From an uncultured Treponema sp. (GTDB taxonomy: Bacteria > Spirochaetota > Spirochaetia > Treponematales > Treponemataceae), in contig CAMOEE010000120.1 in NCBI GenBank assembly GCA_946611835.1, positions 1 through 7,820 of the forward strand: a stretch of DNA of 7,820 nt, written 5' to 3'. This document shows positions 5,514-7,820 of the stretch, one piece after another. Under the pieces are notes generated by a model. The model worked only from the letters and a program-made list of their open reading frames with translations. It searched no databases and was not told the origin of the DNA. The number at the start of each line of letters is the position of its first letter. Position 1 is the first letter of the stretch. The position numbers were made by a program, and so were the translations under genes.

Positions 5514-6671
5514 CTACATTTTCTTCCGAATCTCCCCCAGCCGGTTCAAGGCCTCGTTCAGAGTTTCGTCCTTTTTTGCGAAATGCAGGCGGACATAGCG
5601 GTTTTCCCTTTCCTTAAAAAAGCTGGAGCCAGGAACCGAGCCGACTCCCACTTTTTGCGCCAGAACTTGGGCAAATTCCAAATCTGACTCAAAGCCGAAC
5701 TCAGAAATATCAATCAGAATGTAATATGCGCCCTCAGGAACCGTGTGGGAAAGACCGATTGTGTCCAACCCCCTCAAAAACAGGTCCCGCTTATGAGTGT
5801 ATTTTTCCTGTAGGTCTTTGTAGTAATCGTCGCCGAACTTTAAGCCTGTCACGGCCGCTTCCTGTAAGGGGGCCGCCGCTCCGACAGTGAGAAAATCATG
5901 GACTTTTTTGATTCTCTCGGTAATTTGGGGATTTGCCTGAGTGTAGCCCAGCCTCCAGCCTGTAATCGAATATGTTTTTGAAAGGGAATTGCAGGTAATC
6001 GTTCGCTCCTTCATGCCGGGAAGAGTGGCCATGTAGGTATGCTGGTGCGGTTTGTAAAGAATGTGCTCGTAAACTTCATCGGTGATGACGAATGTGTCGT
6101 ATTTTTTTGCAAGGTCAGCGATTATCGTAAGTTCCTGGCGGGTAAAGACCTTTCCGCAGGGGTTCGACGGATTACAGACAATGATTGCCTTGGGCTTCTG
6201 CCTGAAAGCGTCTTCGAGAACATCAGCATCAAAACGGAATGTGGGCGGAATCAATGGAACATAAATCGGATCTGCCCCAGAAAGAATCGTGTCCGCACCG
6301 TAATTTTCATAAAATGGCGAGAATACAATCACCTTGTCGCCGGGATTTGTCACGCTCATCATGGCGGCCATCATCGCCTCGGTCGAGCCGCAAGTTACTA
6401 CCAGCTCCTCGTTTGGGTTTACGCTATCACCAGAAAAATGCTGGATTTTGGCAGCCAGTGCCTCACGGAAATTCTGCGCACCCCAAGTGATTGCGTACTG
6501 ATGAAAGTCCTCTTTTGTGACCTCTGCTAGCCGTTCAAGAATTTCGCGCGGCGGCTCAAAGTCCGGAAAACCCTGAGAGAGATTTACGGCTCCGTACTGA
6601 TTTGAGATTCGGGTCATACGGCGGATTACAGAGTCGGTAAAAGTTGAAGTTCTTGTTGATAACTCTGGCAT
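5514..6671 (-). CDS. Class I/II PLP-dependent aminotransferase
   Basis: This 385-residue cytoplasmic enzyme belongs to fold-type I aminotransferases. It exchanges the amino group of an L-amino acid with a 2-oxo acid such as 2-oxoglutarate, using pyridoxal phosphate. Visible landmarks: VNLSQGFPDFEPP (29-41), typical of the kynurenine/methionine aminotransferase branch; the CGSTEAM phosphate-binding turn (94-100); NPSNPCG (167-173, Asn170); ITDEVYEH (196-203, Asp198 and Tyr201); the PLP lysine Lys232 in NSLSKTYSITGWRLGY; and Arg361 in YVRLHF, which should bind the substrate carboxylate. Length is standard. GGAG (complement of 6680-6683) lies 8 nt before the ATG. Substrate is uncertain among aromatic amino acids, methionine and kynurenine; aspartate aminotransferase-like annotation is also common for this branch. 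It sits between the FAD oxidase and the M20 hydrolase on the same strand. Confidence 0.92.
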   Translation of the reverse strand: MPELSTRTSTFTDSVIRRMTRISNQYGAVNLSQGFPDFEPPREILERLAEVTKEDFHQYAITWGAQNFREALAAKIQHFSGDSVNPNEELVVTCGSTEAMMAAMMSVTNPGDKVIVFSPFYENYGADTILSGADPIYVPLIPPTFRFDADVLEDAFRQKPKAIIVCNPSNPCGKVFTRQELTIIADLAKKYDTFVITDEVYEHILYKPHQHTYMATLPGMKERTITCNSLSKTYSITGWRLGYTQANPQITERIKKVHDFLTVGAAAPLQEAAVTGLKFGDDYYKDLQEKYTHKRDLFLRGLDTIGLSHTVPEGAYYILIDISEFGFESDLEFAQVLAQKVGVGSVPGSSFFKERENRYVRLHFAKKDETLNEALNRLGEIRKKM

Positions 6672-6828
6672 ATAGTTTGCTCCAGTTTGTTTTTAAATTT
6701 CAGGGCACATCCCTACGCAGCAGGCTGCTTCGGGTCGGGCTTTTCGGGGTTCCGTGCTTACGCACTCCATTCCTTCGCTACGCTTCGGAACGGCTACGCC
6801 GCCCCTACAATCCCTTGTGCGGGATTAT
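6672..6828 (-). repeat. GC-rich intergenic repeat, copy 2
   Basis: The 157-bp gap between the FAD oxidase stop and the aminotransferase start contains no gene. About 6705-6808 is a second copy of the repeat found at 967-1095, in the same plus-strand orientation: CGGGTCGGGCT (6731-6741), GGTTCCG (6748-6754), CATTCC (6768-6773) and GGAACG (6787-6792). GTTCCG (6749-6754) pairs with CGGAAC (6786-6791), a stem also possible in copy 1. AATCCC (6809-6814) pairs with GGGATT (6821-6826) just behind the oxidase stop codon, a possible weak 3' hairpin without a T-run. Because neighbouring genes run on the minus strand here and on the plus strand at copy 1, the repeat is placed without regard to transcription direction. 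Confidence 0.7.
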
Positions 6829-7820
6829 TTATCTCACATACGAAATATTTGCGTTCAAAATCCTTTTCGGGTCAAAGGCGGATTTTACGGCGTTCATCAG
6901 TTCCACATTTGCCTTTGGAGTCTCCGCAAAGAAAAAGTCTCTTTTGCTCACTCCAAGACCATGCTCGCCTGAAATCAGGCCGCCCAGTTCCCTTGCATAA
7001 GAATAGAGCTTTGAAAGATTTTCGCCAAGTTCTTTTTGCCAAGTTTCTTCGCTGCGGTCGCCACGGACAACGCAAAGGTGAACGTTTCCGTCGCCTGCGT
7101 GACCAAAGCTAATCATTTGCATTCCGCTCTGGCCTTCCAGTTTGTTCACAAAATTGACGAAATCAGCGACCTTTGCAATGGGAACGACAATATCAAGCGG
7201 TTCCTGCTCGCTTACGGCCTCAACTGCCTTTACAAGACAACCGCGAATCTTCCACACATTCTGTGAAAGTGCGGAGTCATCAAGGGAAATGATTTTTTCG
7301 GCAGAATCTTTTAGGACAGCCTGCAAGTTTTTGAAGGCCGAATCGATTTCCTCTGCTTTTCCGTCAAAGGTGAGCAGAAGATAAGCCTCGCTTTCAAGGG
7401 GAAATTTGAGGTTGAGGAATTTTTCACCCAAAGCTACGACTTTTCTTTCGATGAATTCCACGGCCGTGGGATTGAGATTTGCCTTTAAGATTTTTGGAAC
7501 GGCCTCAATCCCACCTTTGAGCGAGCTGAATCCTGCAAGAAGGCTCAGAGATTTTTCTGGTTTTCCCACAAGCCGCAAAAGACATTTCGTGATGACGGCA
7601 AGCGTTCCTTCCGAGCCGATTACAATGTCTTTCAAATCAAGGCCCGTGGTGTCCTTTCGGTTTTTGCTTCCCAATGTGATTACAGTGCCGTCGGCTTTGA
7701 CAATCTCCAAGCCCATCACATAATCTCTGGTGACTCCGTATTTTACAGCCCTCATTCCACCGGCGTTGGTAGAAATGTTACCGCCAATCGAAGCCCGCTT
7801 TTCTCCCGGATCCGGCGGAT
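6829..7820 (-). CDS. FAD-linked oxidase, GlcD/D-lactate dehydrogenase type (5' partial)
   Basis: The visible C-terminal 330 or so codons encode a flavoprotein that oxidises a 2-hydroxy acid such as glycolate or D-lactate to the 2-oxo acid. The frame stays open past the ATG at 7755 to the window edge, and the added residues read PPDPGEKRASIGG then NISTNAGG, the conserved FAD-binding loop of GlcD, so the true start is outside the window (probably about 130-140 residues are missing). Further motifs are VKYGVTRDYVMGLEIV, VIGSEGTLAVIT, the metal-site GHAGDGNVHL (encoded at 7075-7104), and SGEHGLG (6952-6972), followed by the terminal FDPKRILN. The family often ends LNPGK; here it is LNANISYVR, a slight deviation. 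In GlcD systems partner subunits GlcE/GlcF may exist; none is seen here. Its gene precedes the aminotransferase gene by 157 bp. Confidence 0.92.
   Translation of the reverse strand, partial: PPDPGEKRASIGGNISTNAGGMRAVKYGVTRDYVMGLEIVKADGTVITLGSKNRKDTTGLDLKDIVIGSEGTLAVITKCLLRLVGKPEKSLSLLAGFSSLKGGIEAVPKILKANLNPTAVEFIERKVVALGEKFLNLKFPLESEAYLLLTFDGKAEEIDSAFKNLQAVLKDSAEKIISLDDSALSQNVWKIRGCLVKAVEAVSEQEPLDIVVPIAKVADFVNFVNKLEGQSGMQMISFGHAGDGNVHLCVVRGDRSEETWQKELGENLSKLYSYARELGGLISGEHGLGVSKRDFFFAETPKANVELMNAVKSAFDPKRILNANISYVR

Noticed and set aside
6644..7112. Plus-strand open frames across the gap and the start of the FAD oxidase gene
   Set aside because: They are antisense to well-supported genes and translate the GC-rich repeat; no family motif or ribosome site supports them.
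7755..7820. FAD oxidase gene starting at the ATG at 7755
   Set aside because: The frame continues open to the window edge with the conserved FAD-binding loop, so 7755 is an internal methionine.

Overview
The window looks like chromosomal DNA of a host-associated anaerobic spirochaete, most probably Treponema-like. The reasons are a spirochaete-type lipoprotein signal (L-T-G-C), moderate G+C coding sequence with A-rich leaders and GGAG ribosome sites, and short GC-rich hairpin repeats in almost every intergenic gap. The genus is an inference from style, not from a marker gene.

The left half (1-4312) is on the plus strand and is devoted to ABC transport. After a short leader holding a 59-bp direct repeat with hairpins comes a nitrate/sulfonate/taurine-type ABC ATPase (187-966). 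A 168-bp GC-rich repeat spacer follows, and then a compact cluster: a lipoprotein solute-binding protein of the NMT1/THI5/SsuA type (1135-2217), a 67-residue two-helix DUF4418-like membrane protein (2231-2434), a MacB/FtsX-type permease (2419-3627) and its LolD/MacB-type ATPase (3641-4312). No classical binding-protein-dependent permease is present in the window; if the first ATPase and the binding protein form an importer, that gene must lie upstream or elsewhere. Three adjacent products each carry cysteines predicted to face outside the inner membrane (CC in the binding protein, C-x6-C with Met and His in the small protein, CC in the permease). This suggests a joint job on a thiophilic ligand such as a soft metal, metal complex or thiol; that is inference.

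The right half (4260-7820) is on the minus strand. Read in transcription order it holds an FAD-linked oxidase of the GlcD/D-lactate dehydrogenase type (5' end cut off by the window edge), a class I PLP aminotransferase of the kynurenine/methionine aminotransferase type, and an M20D amidohydrolase. Together they could deacylate an N-acyl amino acid, transaminate the amino acid and interconvert the 2-oxo and 2-hydroxy acids, but this pathway is only suggested by adjacency. The two halves converge and overlap: the last 53 bp of the plus-strand ATPase gene and the M20 gene are shared on opposite strands.

No RNA gene, CRISPR array, insertion sequence or phage gene was recognised. The gaps longer than about 100 bp (1-186, 967-1134, 5400-5513, 6672-6828) hold repeats and hairpins rather than genes.
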